From: Plutella xylostella
Taxonomy: Eukaryota > Arthropoda > Insecta > Lepidoptera > Plutellidae
Direction of reading: 5' to 3'
NCBI RefSeq assembly: GCF_932276165.1
Contig: NC_063986.1
Coordinates: 6,398,501 to 6,462,500, forward strand
Length of the DNA stretch: 64,000 nt
Shown in pieces: positions 12,378-21,409 of this stretch (the first letter of the stretch is position 1; each line of letters begins with the position of its first letter). Made by a program: the position numbers and the translations under genes. The notes beneath the pieces were generated by a model that ran no database searches, was not told the DNA's origin, and worked only from the letters and a program-made list of their open reading frames with translations.

Positions 12378-12571
12378 TCAATGGTTGTGAGGCTTGGTCT
12401 TGACAATCTCGTTGTCGATGGTGACGAGGGTGGCCTTGCAGCGCAGGGAGTTGGCCTTGACGCAGATCCATCGAGCGCGCGCGCCGCGGCTGCCGGCCCA
12501 CAGGTTGAACCGGTACGCACCGATCTGGATCACGGGGTTGCCCCGCGGCGTCCGAGTGAACACTGGCTCTT
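12378..12571 (-). CDS. mod(mdg4): FLYWCH terminal exon F7
   Basis: The acceptor tttccctaccag is followed by 63 codons: EPVFTRTPRGNPVIQIGAYR, NLWAGSRG, RWICVKA, RCKATLVTIDNEI and PHNH. A second in-frame acceptor-like AG lies 15 bases upstream. F8 is a tandem sister with over 80 per cent matching residues by eye. Confidence 0.88.
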
Positions 12572-13012
12572 CTGGTAGGGAAACATCTGGTTAATGTTGC
12601 ATCTTGAAAGTAAAGAGGTCATATCTATTTCGCATGCACTTTATGTGACATATTTATCACTGTTCAATCCGGGGGCTTCCTTTTTTAGAGAATTATGTTA
12701 GCTTTGTACTTACAACACGTTTCCGTAACTTTAGACCACAATTACTACTGAACCTAATTTGCGACAATTGCATATCTGCAATAAAATTAAATGTTAAATA
12801 AAAATTAGCTAAAACCATCATGAAAGTTTTATTTACTTGTTACTTTATTTGATGATCACAAGATAGGACATGGCAAAAGTTTTGCGTCTCTCCCAAAGGT
12901 GAGCGAACGCGACTGAACTTATTGTCCCTTAAGAAAAAGCTCCAAAAAATATGTACCTAAACGTATCTACTTATATCTAAACAGCAATGAGAAACACATG
13001 AAAAAATATTCA
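12572..13012. other. Spacer duplicated with that of F8
   Basis: The sequence upstream of F7 (gttaatgttgcatcttgaaa, then tttcgcatgcactttatgtg) recurs upstream of F8 at about 13307-13380, so the duplication included the upstream flank. No coding region is seen. Confidence 0.6.
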
Positions 13013-13095
13013 TATGGTTGTCGAGGGTGATGAGGGTGGCGCGGCAGGCGGGGTAGCGCGCCCGTGTTGCGGCAGCACTTGTTGCACTCGTCATC
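13013..13095 (-). pseudogene. Relic of a FLYWCH exon
   Basis: The minus strand reads NKCCRNTGARYP, then ACRATLITLDN. These are the middle and second-Cys parts of an F9-like finger with the lead and the W-x-C segment deleted. There is no acceptor and no His pair. It lies directly downstream of F8 and is best read as the remains of an internally deleted exon. Confidence 0.7.
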
Positions 13096-13098
13096 TCG

Positions 13099-13292
13099 TC
13101 AATGGTTATGAGGCTTGGTCTTGACGATCTCGTTGTCGATGGTGACGAGGATGGCCTTGCAGTGCAGGGTGGTGGCCTTGACACAGGTCCAGCGAGCGCG
13201 CGAGCCTCGGCTGCCGGCCCACAGGTTGAACCGGTACGCACCCACCTGGATCACCGGGGTACCTCGCCGCGTCTTCGTGAACACTGGCTCTG
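13099..13292 (-). CDS. mod(mdg4): FLYWCH terminal exon F8
   Basis: It has 63 codons: VFTKTRRGTPVIQVGAYRFN, RWTCVKA, HCKAILVTIDNEI and PHNH. The acceptor is a tandem cagcag; use of the second AG would drop one residue and keep the frame. It is the sister of F7, and the relic at 13013 follows its stop immediately. Confidence 0.88.
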
Positions 13293-13755
13293 CTGTTGGG
13301 TAAACATTACGTTATTATGCCATCTTGAAAATTTAGAGTTCATGAATATTTATTTCACATGCGTTTTATGTGACATAATATTATCGCAGTTCAATGTGGG
13401 ACCTTCATTTTTTAGAGGGTTATGCTAGCTTTCTTTCAGCGTTTCCATAACTTTACACCACATTGGTGACAATTGTATTATATCTGCAATAAAATACATT
13501 TAGCTAAGACCACCATGAAAATTTATTTTACTCGATACTTTATTGGATGACTACAGCAGGGCTATCATACGAGGCAAAAGACGCGCACGATAAATCATGG
13601 CCAAAGTTATACGTCTCTTCCGAAGATGAGCGAACGCGACTATAAACTTTTGTTCCTTATAGAAAAGCTCCGACAGACACGTGCATTTGTCGAAGCCAAT
13701 CGTACCTACGTATATCTTAACAAACATTCGGAAATACATAGCAAAAACAAAATAT

Positions 13756-13946
13756 TCAATGAGTGTGTGCGGTATTGTGCGAGATGATCTGGTCGTCGAA
13801 GGTGATTAGGCCCGCGCGGCACGAGGGGTAGCGCGCGCAGGTCCAACGCGCCCGAGGCCCCGTGCTGCGGCACCACTTGTTGTACCGGTACCCGCCCAGC
13901 TGGATCGTGGGCTTGCCGAACCGGGACAGGCCGAACACCACGTCCT
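13756..13946 (-). CDS. mod(mdg4): FLYWCH terminal exon F9
   Basis: The acceptor cctattccag opens 62 codons: VVFGLSRFGKPTIQLGGYRY, RARWTCARYP, SCRAGLITFDDQI and AHTH. It begins the large F9-F17 subgroup typified by SR-[FY]-GKP, YRYN and CARYP. AATAAA hexamers on the minus strand lie at about 13520-13545. Confidence 0.88.
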
Positions 13947-14203
13947 CTGGAATAGGGGTGGGTGTGACTGAAAATGTTTATTTTAAAATCTAGTTTTGGG
14001 GAGAACAAAAAGCAGTTGTTTTATGAAAAAAAATACTGTTTCATAATTTTATTGGTCTTAGATTTTATAACAATAATAAAATTACAGTACTTTATAAATA
14101 TACTTAATGTTAAATGAACTTAATTTTAATAGTTTTTCAGAAATTGAATAGGTAAATCGTTGTCGTTAGTATCAGTTTGAGCTCTACATGTATGCATAAA
14201 CAT

Positions 14204-14394
14204 TTAATGCATGTGATTAGAATCTTCTTTGATAATTTCGTCATTGAAGGTGGTAATATGCGCTTTGCAGGTGGGATACCTGGCGCAGTACCACTGCGCG
14301 CGGGGGCCGATGTTCTGCTTCCTCTTGTTGTACCGGTACTTGCCGATCTGAATTACCGGTTTCCCAAAGCGGGACACAGCAAATACAGGTTCTC
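14204..14394 (-). CDS. mod(mdg4): FLYWCH terminal exon F10
   Basis: The acceptor gaaattctag is used, a TAG rather than CAG site. It has 62 codons: EPVFAVSRFGKPVIQIGKYR, AQWYCARYP, TCKAHITTFNDEI and NHMH. A member of the F9-F17 subgroup; W-Y-C is shared with F11. Confidence 0.87.
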
Positions 14395-14984
14395 CTAGAA
14401 TTTCAATATACATTTAAAAATATATTGCACGAATGTGTACTGTGTAGGTACTATACAAACATACTAGTCGTGCCCTTCCAGGGAAATTGCCAAGGGTACT
14501 GGTATAGTATAATAATAAAGCACCATAAAATAATAAAGTGGCGCGGCGGTGTGATGCTTGGTTAAATATTTCGAGGGTAAATTCGTGTTAATATTAAGAT
14601 TGTACGATTCCATTAATCAATCAATTTGTCAGAGCTACAGAATTGGACATACCTACAAACGATAATATATACAGACAAATTGAACCCCTCCCTTTTTACG
14701 AAGTCAGTTAACAAATATATCACTTAATTAATTTCAAGGTTCTAAAATCATAATAAATAAATAAAAAACGGGCGCTTGCGGTTCAATAAATTCATCGTCA
14801 AACCAATTTATTCCAATAATAAGGTTGCCTTGAAGAAATCGCTTTAAGCGATAAGGCCGCCATTTGTACATGTGTGTTAGATTAAGTTTTTTTGGAATTT
14901 TTGTCCATGTTTTTGTGTACAAATAAAGAATATCTATCTTACTAAATAATTCGTACTACACTTATCAAAAATACACATTAATAA
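14395..14984. other. Spacer, no gene seen
   Basis: AT-rich spacer between F11 and F10. An open frame of 62 codons on the minus strand (14734-14922) has no recognisable domain and is probably chance. Confidence 0.5.
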
Positions 14985-15175
14985 TTAGTGTGTATGTTCG
15001 GCATTATGCAATACAATTTGATCATCGACAGTGAAGAGATGCGCCTTGCAATGTGGCAGGCGCGAGCAGTACCAGCGCGCGCGCGGGCCGGCGCTGCGGT
15101 GGTACTTGTTGTACCGGTACCCGCCGATCTGAATTACCGGTTTCCCGAACCGGGACACGCAGTATACCGGTACGT
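14985..15175 (-). CDS. mod(mdg4): FLYWCH terminal exon F11
   Basis: The frame has no ATG and opens at acceptor ataattccag. It has 62 codons: VPVYCVSRFGKPVIQIGGYR, RARWYCSRLP, HCKAHLFTVDDQI and EHTH. The central segment that encodes KYHRSAGPRAR is almost base-identical to that of F16, 4 kb away, while the ends differ. This pattern suggests gene conversion. Confidence 0.87.
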
Positions 15176-15797
15176 CTGGAATTATTCATTATGTAACTAC
15201 TGATTTTTTATGGCGTGATATTCAATTATGTTGAAGTGTTTTAATAGAAGACAAAATAAAATTTAATATGTAGGTACTTACTTACCTACATTTTCTCTGT
15301 TTTGAAAGTTATCGTTTGCGTGTAGTAAGGTAAAAGCACGGTGGTACCTACAATTAATATAAACTATACTAACACTCTAAATTATTTGATATCTATTGTT
15401 ACATTAAGGTAAGGTAGTAAGTTCAGGAGTTTCTTGCCTCCGTTCTTCTCCTAAGACAGAAAGAGCGCCACATCCGAACAAGAGAGTAGTTTGTAAAAAA
15501 TTACCTTCATCAGAAAATTTTATATTTATACGATGAACAAAAACATTTGACTTTTGACTTGTAACGAAAATAATAAATACTTAACCCTTTCTTGAAATAA
15601 AATACACATTTTATATTTTTATCATACAAAAATATTGTTAAATAATATCGAAATATTGAATTCATCTGTGTACGTAACAAGAATAATAAATAACTTTTTC
15701 TTAAAACAAAGTAAGTACACATTTTTTATTTCTATAGGTATACCTATATTATACAAAAATATTGTTAAATATATCTATTGATGGTAAGAGGTAACAA
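15176..15797. other. Spacer, no gene seen
   Basis: AT-rich, with two related tracts (about 15585-15640 and 15700-15760) that share tacacatttt and atacaaaaatattgttaaat. A minus-strand AATAAA at 15725-15730 may end F12 transcripts... F12 itself ends at 15798, about 70 bases away. Confidence 0.5.
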
Positions 15798-15988
15798 TCA
15801 ATGCGTGTGATCGGCATTGTGTATGACGATTTTGTCATGAACAGTCAAGATGTGCGCCTTGCAGAGCGGCAGCCGGGCGCAGCGCCAGCGCACGCGCGGC
15901 CCGGCGGCGCCGTGCGACCGGTTGTACCGGTACCGCCCGAACAGGATTACCGGCTTCCCGTACCGAGATAAACCGAATACCGGCTCGT
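15798..15988 (-). CDS. mod(mdg4): FLYWCH terminal exon F12
   Basis: The acceptor attattccag opens 62 codons: EPVFGLSRYGKPVILFGRYR, VRWRCARLP, LCKAHILTVHDKI and DHTH before TGA. It has no ATG. It is close to F13. A GC-rich patch at 16150-16250, upstream in transcription, may be a regulatory segment, but nothing in it is diagnostic. Confidence 0.86.
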
Positions 15989-16595
15989 CTGGAATAATTG
16001 GGAATATTAACCCTGATATTTAGACAAAATATAAAAAAACAAAATGATATAAGTATAAATATTGCAAGAAAACTTACTCACTCGTCTTCATCCAAAAACT
16101 TCGTCGCCAATGTCAACTAATATTAACAGATTTGGTTATCGAGATATCGGCTCGCAGCAATCGCGCACGTCTTTACTCCGCCGCTGGCGGTTGGCTACTG
16201 CCCCTCCCGCCCGCGACCCGCGCGTGCGTTGCTCGTGGCGACAGAGTAGTTGTCTACACAGAATACGTAGACACTACATCTTAATACCTACCTGTTTTTA
16301 GATGTGTGTACTGTGTATGTATGTATAATGATCTAGCAAGATAATAAAAAATAAAACAATCCGTGAAAAAAAATGTATCTCGTATAATACAAAAAAAAAG
16401 AGTTAGTTCTTACTTGACCATTTTTTATGAGCGCGTGCGTGTCATGCGCGTCTTAGTATCTGACTACTTTAAGGTACATTACAGTTATTACAACTGAGTA
16501 TACAATATTCTAAATCAGATGTGTATCTGTTCTGTCTGTTTTTTTTTTGGTGAGTGGTGCTAGACACCGAATAAAGAATTTTTTATCTATCTATC
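15989..16595. other. Spacer with GC-rich patch
   Basis: The patch at about 16150-16250 (ctccgccgctggcggttgg and following) stands out in AT-rich surroundings, but neither strand reads as a conserved domain. The rest is A/T-rich with short simple repeats. Confidence 0.4.
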
Positions 16596-16854
16596 TACAG
16601 GGTGTTGCAAAAAGGGTATACTAAGCTGAAACCTACATGTGCAGAATGATATATCTAAGCCCGAAACTGAAATCAGAATTTCGAAATTCGCGAAAAAAAC
16701 TATTAATTTTCCATAGAAAATATGTTGGTCACGTGACTTTTTACTATGATTTTTTTTTCGGGAATTTTGAAATTCTGATTTCAGTTTCGAGCTTCGATAT
16801 ACCATGATGCACATGTAGGTTTCGGCTTAGTATACCCTTTTTGCTACACTCTAT
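16596..16854. mobile_element. Inverted-repeat MITE, best copy of its family
   Basis: The left end cagggtgttgcaaaaagggt, followed by gtatactaagctgaaacc, is mirrored by ggtttcggcttagtatacc at the right. Arms of about 90 bp include gaaactgaaatcagaatttc and its inverse. It ends about 50 bp below the stop of F13. No coding capacity. Confidence 0.8.
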
Positions 16855-16903
16855 AATATCAAATCTTTTTGAATATATTTCCAATAATTTAAATACATGT
16901 TTG

Positions 16904-17091
16904 TCAATGTATGTGTTCGCCAGTATTCAACACAATTTGGTCTCGATTAGTTAAGATATATGCCTTGCATTGCGGGTATCGAGCGCACTTCCAGCGAACG
17001 CGCGGACCTTTTCCGTGCCCCTTATTATACCGGTACCGGCCGAGCAGCAATACCGGTTTCCCGTACCGGGATAAGCCGAGTAGTGGCGCAT
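16904..17091 (-). CDS. mod(mdg4): FLYWCH terminal exon F13
   Basis: The acceptor caactattccag is followed by 61 codons: APLLGLSRYGKPVLLLGRYR, VRWKCARYP, QCKAYILTNRDQI and EHIH. The open frame continues upstream through the intron into an Ala/Pro-rich stretch (to 17227), but the acceptor and phase argue that this extension is not part of the exon. Confidence 0.86.
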
Positions 17092-17133
17092 CTGGAATAG
17101 TTGAGAATATGAAATCCGTTTTAGTGGTTACAG

Positions 17134-17270
17134 TATAAATGGTAGGTAAGGTGGCCCCGGCCCTGGGGTCACTGGGCACCTCGGTGGGGGCACTGGGCGC
17201 CCCGCCGGTGTCCCACGCGGCCGGCATCGGTGAGGGCGCTGGGGTGCCGGTGAAGCAGAGGCTCGGACCG
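17134..17270 (+). other. Exon-like GC-rich island on the opposite strand
   Basis: On the plus strand, an acceptor-like tttagtggttacag (to 17133) and a strong donor-like gtgagt (from 17271) bracket an open frame. It has GC-rich third positions and reads VAPALGSLGTSVGALGAPP and PVKQRLGP. I do not recognise a domain. It could be a captured gene fragment, an exon of an overlapping gene, or chance. Confidence 0.3.
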
Positions 17271-17490
17271 GTGAGTGCAATTTATAATGTTGCATTTAAT
17301 TTTGAACATATACCGTCTCCGTGTCCGCATTGACCAGTTTAGTGGTACATGAAATATAAAAACTTACTTTACGTAATAAAATACTAATAAAATAAACTGG
17401 CACAATTTAAATATTCATCATGAAACAATTTTAAATAGTCGTTTCATCTAAAAGTATGTTCATATATTATATCTAATCCTCTGAAAACAT

Positions 17491-17681
17491 TCAATGCGTA
17501 TGATTTTTATTATGCACAATGATCTCATTATCCACAGTGGTGATGTAGGCGGGACAGGCGGGGTAGCGGGCGCACTTCCACCGCGCTCGTGGTCCGGATC
17601 GCGGGTACGAGTTGTTGTACCGGTACCGCCCGAACTGGAGTACCGGTTTGCCGTACCGAGACACGCCGAATACCGGCTTCT
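17491..17681 (-). CDS. mod(mdg4): FLYWCH terminal exon F14
   Basis: The acceptor acttcttccag precedes 62 codons: KPVFGVSRYGKPVLQFGRYR, RARWKCARYP, ACPAYITTVDNEI and NHTH. It differs from F15 by only a few codons (for example K for E at the second position). The second Cys is followed by Pro (CPA) in both copies. Confidence 0.88.
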
Positions 17682-17790
17682 CTGGAAGAAGTGTGAATAT
17701 AAATCGGGTCTCTTCGGTTTTCAAAACTTACTTTACGTAATAATTACGTAATAAAATACTTATGAAATAAACGGGCACAATTTAAATATT

Positions 17791-18081
17791 ATATATATAT
17801 GAGGCGACCGAATGGCGTAGTGGTTAGTGACCTGACTACTGAGCCGATGGTCCCGGGTTCGATTCCCGGCTGGGGCAGATATTTGTTTAAACACAGATAT
17901 TTGTTTAAACACAGATATTTGTTCTCGGGTCTTGGATGTGCCCGTAAAATGGCAATAGGCCCGCCCCCTATTACATTGGGACTAACATAACACTCTGGCG
18001 AAAAGTGGGTGCAGCAATGCACCTCTGCCTACCCCGCAAGGGAGTACATTAGTACAAGGCGTGAGTGCGTGTTTTTTTTTT
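17791..18081 (+). mobile_element. tRNA-derived SINE with 12-bp target duplication
   Basis: The head contains a tRNA-like A box (tggcgtagtggttagtgac) and B box (ggttcgattcc), then a body ending caaggcgtgagtgcg and a T run. Copies of aatttaaatatt flank it (17779-17790 and 18082-18093), a clear target-site duplication. It split the flank of the F14/F15 duplication, so it arrived after that event. Confidence 0.88.
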
Positions 18082-18093
18082 AATTTAAATATT

Positions 18094-18144
18094 CATCTTG
18101 GAACAATTGTTCCAAGATGAGTATTTGAAATTTCAAATACTCAT
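18094..18144. repeat. Two adjacent perfect palindromes
   Basis: Positions 18094-18119 (centre caattg) and 18117-18144 (centre aaattt) are each perfect inverted repeats with no spacer, of 26 and 28 bp, overlapping by three bases. They lie between the SINE and F15's downstream side. Possibly a small rearrangement scar or cruciform-prone site. Confidence 0.8.
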
Positions 18145-18216
18145 TAATATTAATCGTTTCATCTAAAACTATAGTAATAAATATATTACATCGAATCACA
18201 ATTATATATAAATCAC

Positions 18217-18407
18217 TCAATGCGTATGATTGGTATTATGCACAATGATTTCATTATCAACAGTGGTGATGTAAGCGGGACAGGCGGGGTAGCGGGCGCA
18301 CTTCCACCGCGCTCGTGGTCCGGACCGCGGGTACGAGTTGTTGTACCGGTACCGCCCGAACTGGAGAACCGGTTTCCCGTACCGAGACACGCCGAATACC
18401 GGCTCCT
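18217..18407 (-). CDS. mod(mdg4): FLYWCH terminal exon F15
   Basis: The acceptor cattcttccag opens 62 codons nearly identical to F14: EPVFGVSRYGKPVLQFGRYR, RARWKCARYP, ACPAYITTVDNEI and NHTH. The 726-bp offset from F14 and shared flanks show a recent tandem copy. Differences include some silent changes, but they are too few for a firm view on selection. Confidence 0.88.
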
Positions 18408-18886
18408 CTGGAAGAATGCGGAATATAAATCCGGTCTCATGGTGTAAGTATCTATCAGTCTATATGATTGTATATAGATTACACAGTAGCAAGGAATAAG
18501 TAAGAAGCAAAATAAATGTATATTTATTATGCGTTTATATTATATCTACATATTAAACCGCAAATGGATCTATGGTCTGAAATAAATGATTAGCTGCGAT
18601 TTGCGGAACAATATGCAGTAACGAGAGAAAAACTCTTTTAACATAAATAATTTGTATTTCATGTCTGACGATTCAATATACATTTAATATCATAATCATT
18701 CATGTAAACACCAATATAGTAAACAAGGATTGGGCATCAATAAGCTATCACGTGCAACTTATTTACTAATGTATATAAAACATAAAGACTGTTTCTTAAA
18801 TATACCTATTGATGCTTAAACCATTTACATTAATAGCTCACTGATACTCTTCAAAACATTGTAAAAAGTAAGTATTGTCTGTATTG
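18408..18886. other. Spacer, no gene seen
   Basis: AT-rich spacer between the SINE fragment at 18887 and F15. I see no coding region or clear repeat. Confidence 0.5.
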
Positions 18887-19018
18887 TTGATATTTATATT
18901 TAATATGTATCTATCTATGTATTTTTGTAGATATATCAGTTTTCCGATACCCATAATACAGACTCTGCCTAGCTTGGGGTCGCATGGCCGTGTGTAAGAT
19001 GTCCCCACATTTTTTTTT
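18887..19018 (+). mobile_element. 5'-truncated SINE abutting F16
   Basis: The tail block (gatatatcagttttccgata, then cctagcttggggtcgcatgg, then gatgtccccacat plus a T run) matches the 3' part of the SINE at 51021-51259 in reverse. Its end is within about six bases of the F16 stop codon. Confidence 0.75.
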
Positions 19019-19023
19019 ATAAA

Positions 19024-19211
19024 TCAATGCGAGTGATCGCCACTACGCAGCACGATCTCGTCCTCCACGGTCATGAGGGAGGCCTTGCACACGGGGTAGC
19101 GGGCACAGGTCCAGCGCGCGCGGGGGCCGGCGCTGCGGTGGTACTTGTTGTACCGGTACCGCCCCAGCTGGATCACCGGCTTGCCGAACCGGGACAGGCA
19201 GAATACCGCAC
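19024..19211 (-). CDS. mod(mdg4): FLYWCH terminal exon F16
   Basis: The acceptor aaattccag is followed by 61 codons: AVFCLSRFGKPVIQLGRYRY, RARWTCARYP, VCKASLMTVEDEI and DHSH. Its core is almost base-identical to F11. A SINE tail begins just past the stop, so any 3' UTR must be transcribed through antisense SINE sequence. Confidence 0.87.
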
Positions 19212-19400
19212 CTGGAATTTGGAATTCAAATATAGCGTTTTAGGTGGGATGAACAAAATACGTTTTGTTTTTTTTCCTTGTACGTATGTAGTCTTTAAAT
19301 ATTTACTTTTAAAATATTCGGATGTAATGATAATCATTAAATTTGCTTCATACCAATCGATATGTCGATTTTATTGTATTTACTGGTTCATTGGTAGCTA

Positions 19401-19550
19401 TTCTGAAGGCGGAAATTCTAATTTTAACGCTGTCAAACTATAAATTTTGCTAGAAAAAAATGAAATTTACGGGAACACTCATAGAGTCGAATTTGAAGTA
19501 AACAAATTAAGGTTTTGACAGCTCTAAAATTAAAATTTCTGCCTTCAGAA
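19401..19550. mobile_element. Short inverted-repeat MITE
   Basis: The left arm ttctgaaggcggaaattcta is mirrored by the right arm taaaatttctgccttcagaa. Inside, aacgctgtcaaact is mirrored by ggttttgacagct. No coding capacity. Confidence 0.7.
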
Positions 19551-19647
19551 TCGACATCGCTGTAATGTTAATCTTTACTGTTCACCTTTATTCACTCTTA
19601 TCTCAGCCTCTTTCAATCAACACAAGGCATCTGCTATTTAAAATCAT

Positions 19648-19838
19648 CTAATGTGTATGTCTTCCACTAATCTTGATGATTTCACCGTTATAGGTGAAGA
19701 GGGCAACTTTACAGTCCCCTTTCTTCACACAGGTCCAGCGCGCCCTCGTGCCGGTACTGCGGCTGCAGCGGTTATACCGGTACGATCCCAGCTCTATCAC
19801 CGGCTTCCCACGATTCGACACGGTGAAAACCGGCTGTT
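19648..19838 (-). CDS. mod(mdg4): FLYWCH terminal exon F17
   Basis: The acceptor ctgattccag opens 62 codons: QPVFTVSNRGKPVIELGSYR, RARWTCVKKGDC, KVALFTYNGEI and RHTH. The spacing between the two Cys ligands is short (CVKKGDC), and VA replaces the usual small residue after CK. A minus-strand AATAAA at 19587-19592 is about 57 bases past the stop. Confidence 0.87.
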
Positions 19839-20419
19839 CTGGAATCAGAGTCGTCGTGTAATTATCACAGTTGCGGAAAAAAACCCTTCTCCTGGCTTAA
19901 AAAAGTACTTGCTTTGACTAGGATTTGGCATACCTACACGGGCCGAGTTACTAACATCAGTACAGTCAGCTTTATAAGTCCCTATGTATTCACTTTTATA
20001 CCGTGTCAAACTAAGAAACCGCCTATCCATTCAAACATTGAAGGCTTGCGAGTTCGACTATCCAACAGTTTTATTTACGAATACAATTTTTTCTTAGACC
20101 TGCTACGAGGTTTCGTAGCGCTACGATATGCGCTACGGATTTCATACAAAAGACATCAACGAAGGGTGTAAGTTCTGCAAAATGACTTGTACTTCCTGTT
20201 CTTGCAACCGTGAAAAGTTTTTTAATCAGCGCTTTCGTAATTATATGTTTTATTTGCTATTCATAAAATACATGATAATATAATAATACCAGAGCTCAAG
20301 TAAATCTTGAATAGTTTTCGCACTTTTCACTTGTAATGTTTTAACCACCATTCACAGCCTCCATGATAATTTTGTCCCGTTTACAATCTCATCATCTCCC
20401 TCGTAGCGTCTAAGAGAAT
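19839..20419. other. Spacer, no gene seen
   Basis: A plus-strand open frame at 19914-20171 has no domain I recognise, and its codon use resembles the spacer, so I treat it as chance. Minus-strand AATAAA near 20252 may serve F18. Confidence 0.45.
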
Positions 20420-20604
20420 CTAATGATTGTGTTGTCCGTTGATCTTGATGATCTCGTCGTGGAGCGTGATGACGGTGGCGCGGCAGGCGTCGGCCACGCG
20501 CACGCACGTCCATCGCGCGCGCGCGGCGTCGCCCACCTTGTTGAACCGGTAGCCGCCGAGCTGGATCACCGGCCGCCCGTAGCGCGACGTCGTGAACACC
20601 GCCT
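20420..20604 (-). CDS. mod(mdg4): FLYWCH terminal exon F18
   Basis: The acceptor tgtgtttcag precedes 60 codons: AVFTTSRYGRPVIQLGGYRF, RARWTCVRVADAC, RATVITLHDEI and QHNH. Very GC-rich against its flanks. The linker VGDAARAR is shorter than in neighbours. Confidence 0.87.
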
Positions 20605-20867
20605 CTGAAACACAACATTTTATTTCATACTACTTACCGATGGAGATAAAAAGGAGTTCACAGTCGTGCTCTGAAAATGTTTTCCTTGCTTACCTCAGTG
20701 CATTGACCTTGAATGGAGCTCCTGATCATAAATAATGGCTACAAAGGTATACACTATACATATGTATAACACATAGGTACATAATTTAATGTGATCGATC
20801 TTTTCAACTAGCTCACGCACTCATACCACTCTACACAGCTCACACAAACACACACACACCTCTACTC

Positions 20868-20937
20868 AATAATTGTGGTGGTTGGTGAAGCGGCTGGCGA
20901 GCGCGGCCCGGCACCGTGCTGGTAGCCGGCGCAGGTC
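20868..20937 (-). pseudogene. Relic of a FLYWCH exon (C-terminal half)
   Basis: The minus strand keeps TCAGYQH, then, after a one-base shift, CRAALASRFTNHHNY and a stop. These resemble a W-x-C to H-x-H segment without the lead, the Trp or an acceptor. Confidence 0.6.
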
Positions 20938-21221
20938 GGTTGGTTAGTAATGCTTAGTCAACTTTAGAAAAATAGTTTTCTTATTTAAATTATTTATTGC
21001 ACATTGTGGCGAAATTGGTATACAATAGATGAGTAAAAATAAAACATAAATTTAGTTTTATAAGTACTAACTCTTACTTCTAGTATCTTACTACATAGTA
21101 AGCTTCTTTTTCTGAAAACTAATTATGTGCCTACTCAACTGAAAAAAAAACAATAATCTCTACGATTTAAAAACAACATTGTAATCATTCAGACGCGGTT
21201 TGTACAGAAATAATAACGTGT

Positions 21222-21409
21222 TCAATGTTTATGAGTGCCCTTAGTCCTGGTGACGACATTGTCCACAGTGATGAGCGAGGCGCGGCAGCCGGTGCCGGCG
21301 CGGGAGCAGGTCCAGCGCACCTCGCGGCCGCGGCTGCCGGACCACCGGTTGAACCGGAACCGCCCGAACACTATCACCGGGTTGCCGAACCGGGTGGTCT
21401 CGAACCGCA
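21222..21409 (-). CDS. mod(mdg4): FLYWCH terminal exon F19
   Basis: The acceptor cctaatttcag opens 61 codons: RFETTRFGNPVIVFGRFRFN, VRWTCSRAGTGC, RASLITVDN and THKH. It shares the FRFNR core with F21 and F22. Plain H-K-H end, stop at once. Confidence 0.87.

Noticed and set aside
17799..17880. tRNA gene on the plus strand
   Set aside because: A and B boxes are present, but the sequence is the head of a SINE with target duplications and does not fold as a complete tRNA; the same holds at 51190-51259.
19027..19443. Plus-strand open frame of 138 codons
   Set aside because: Its first part is the antisense of F16 and the rest crosses AT-rich spacer and a MITE.
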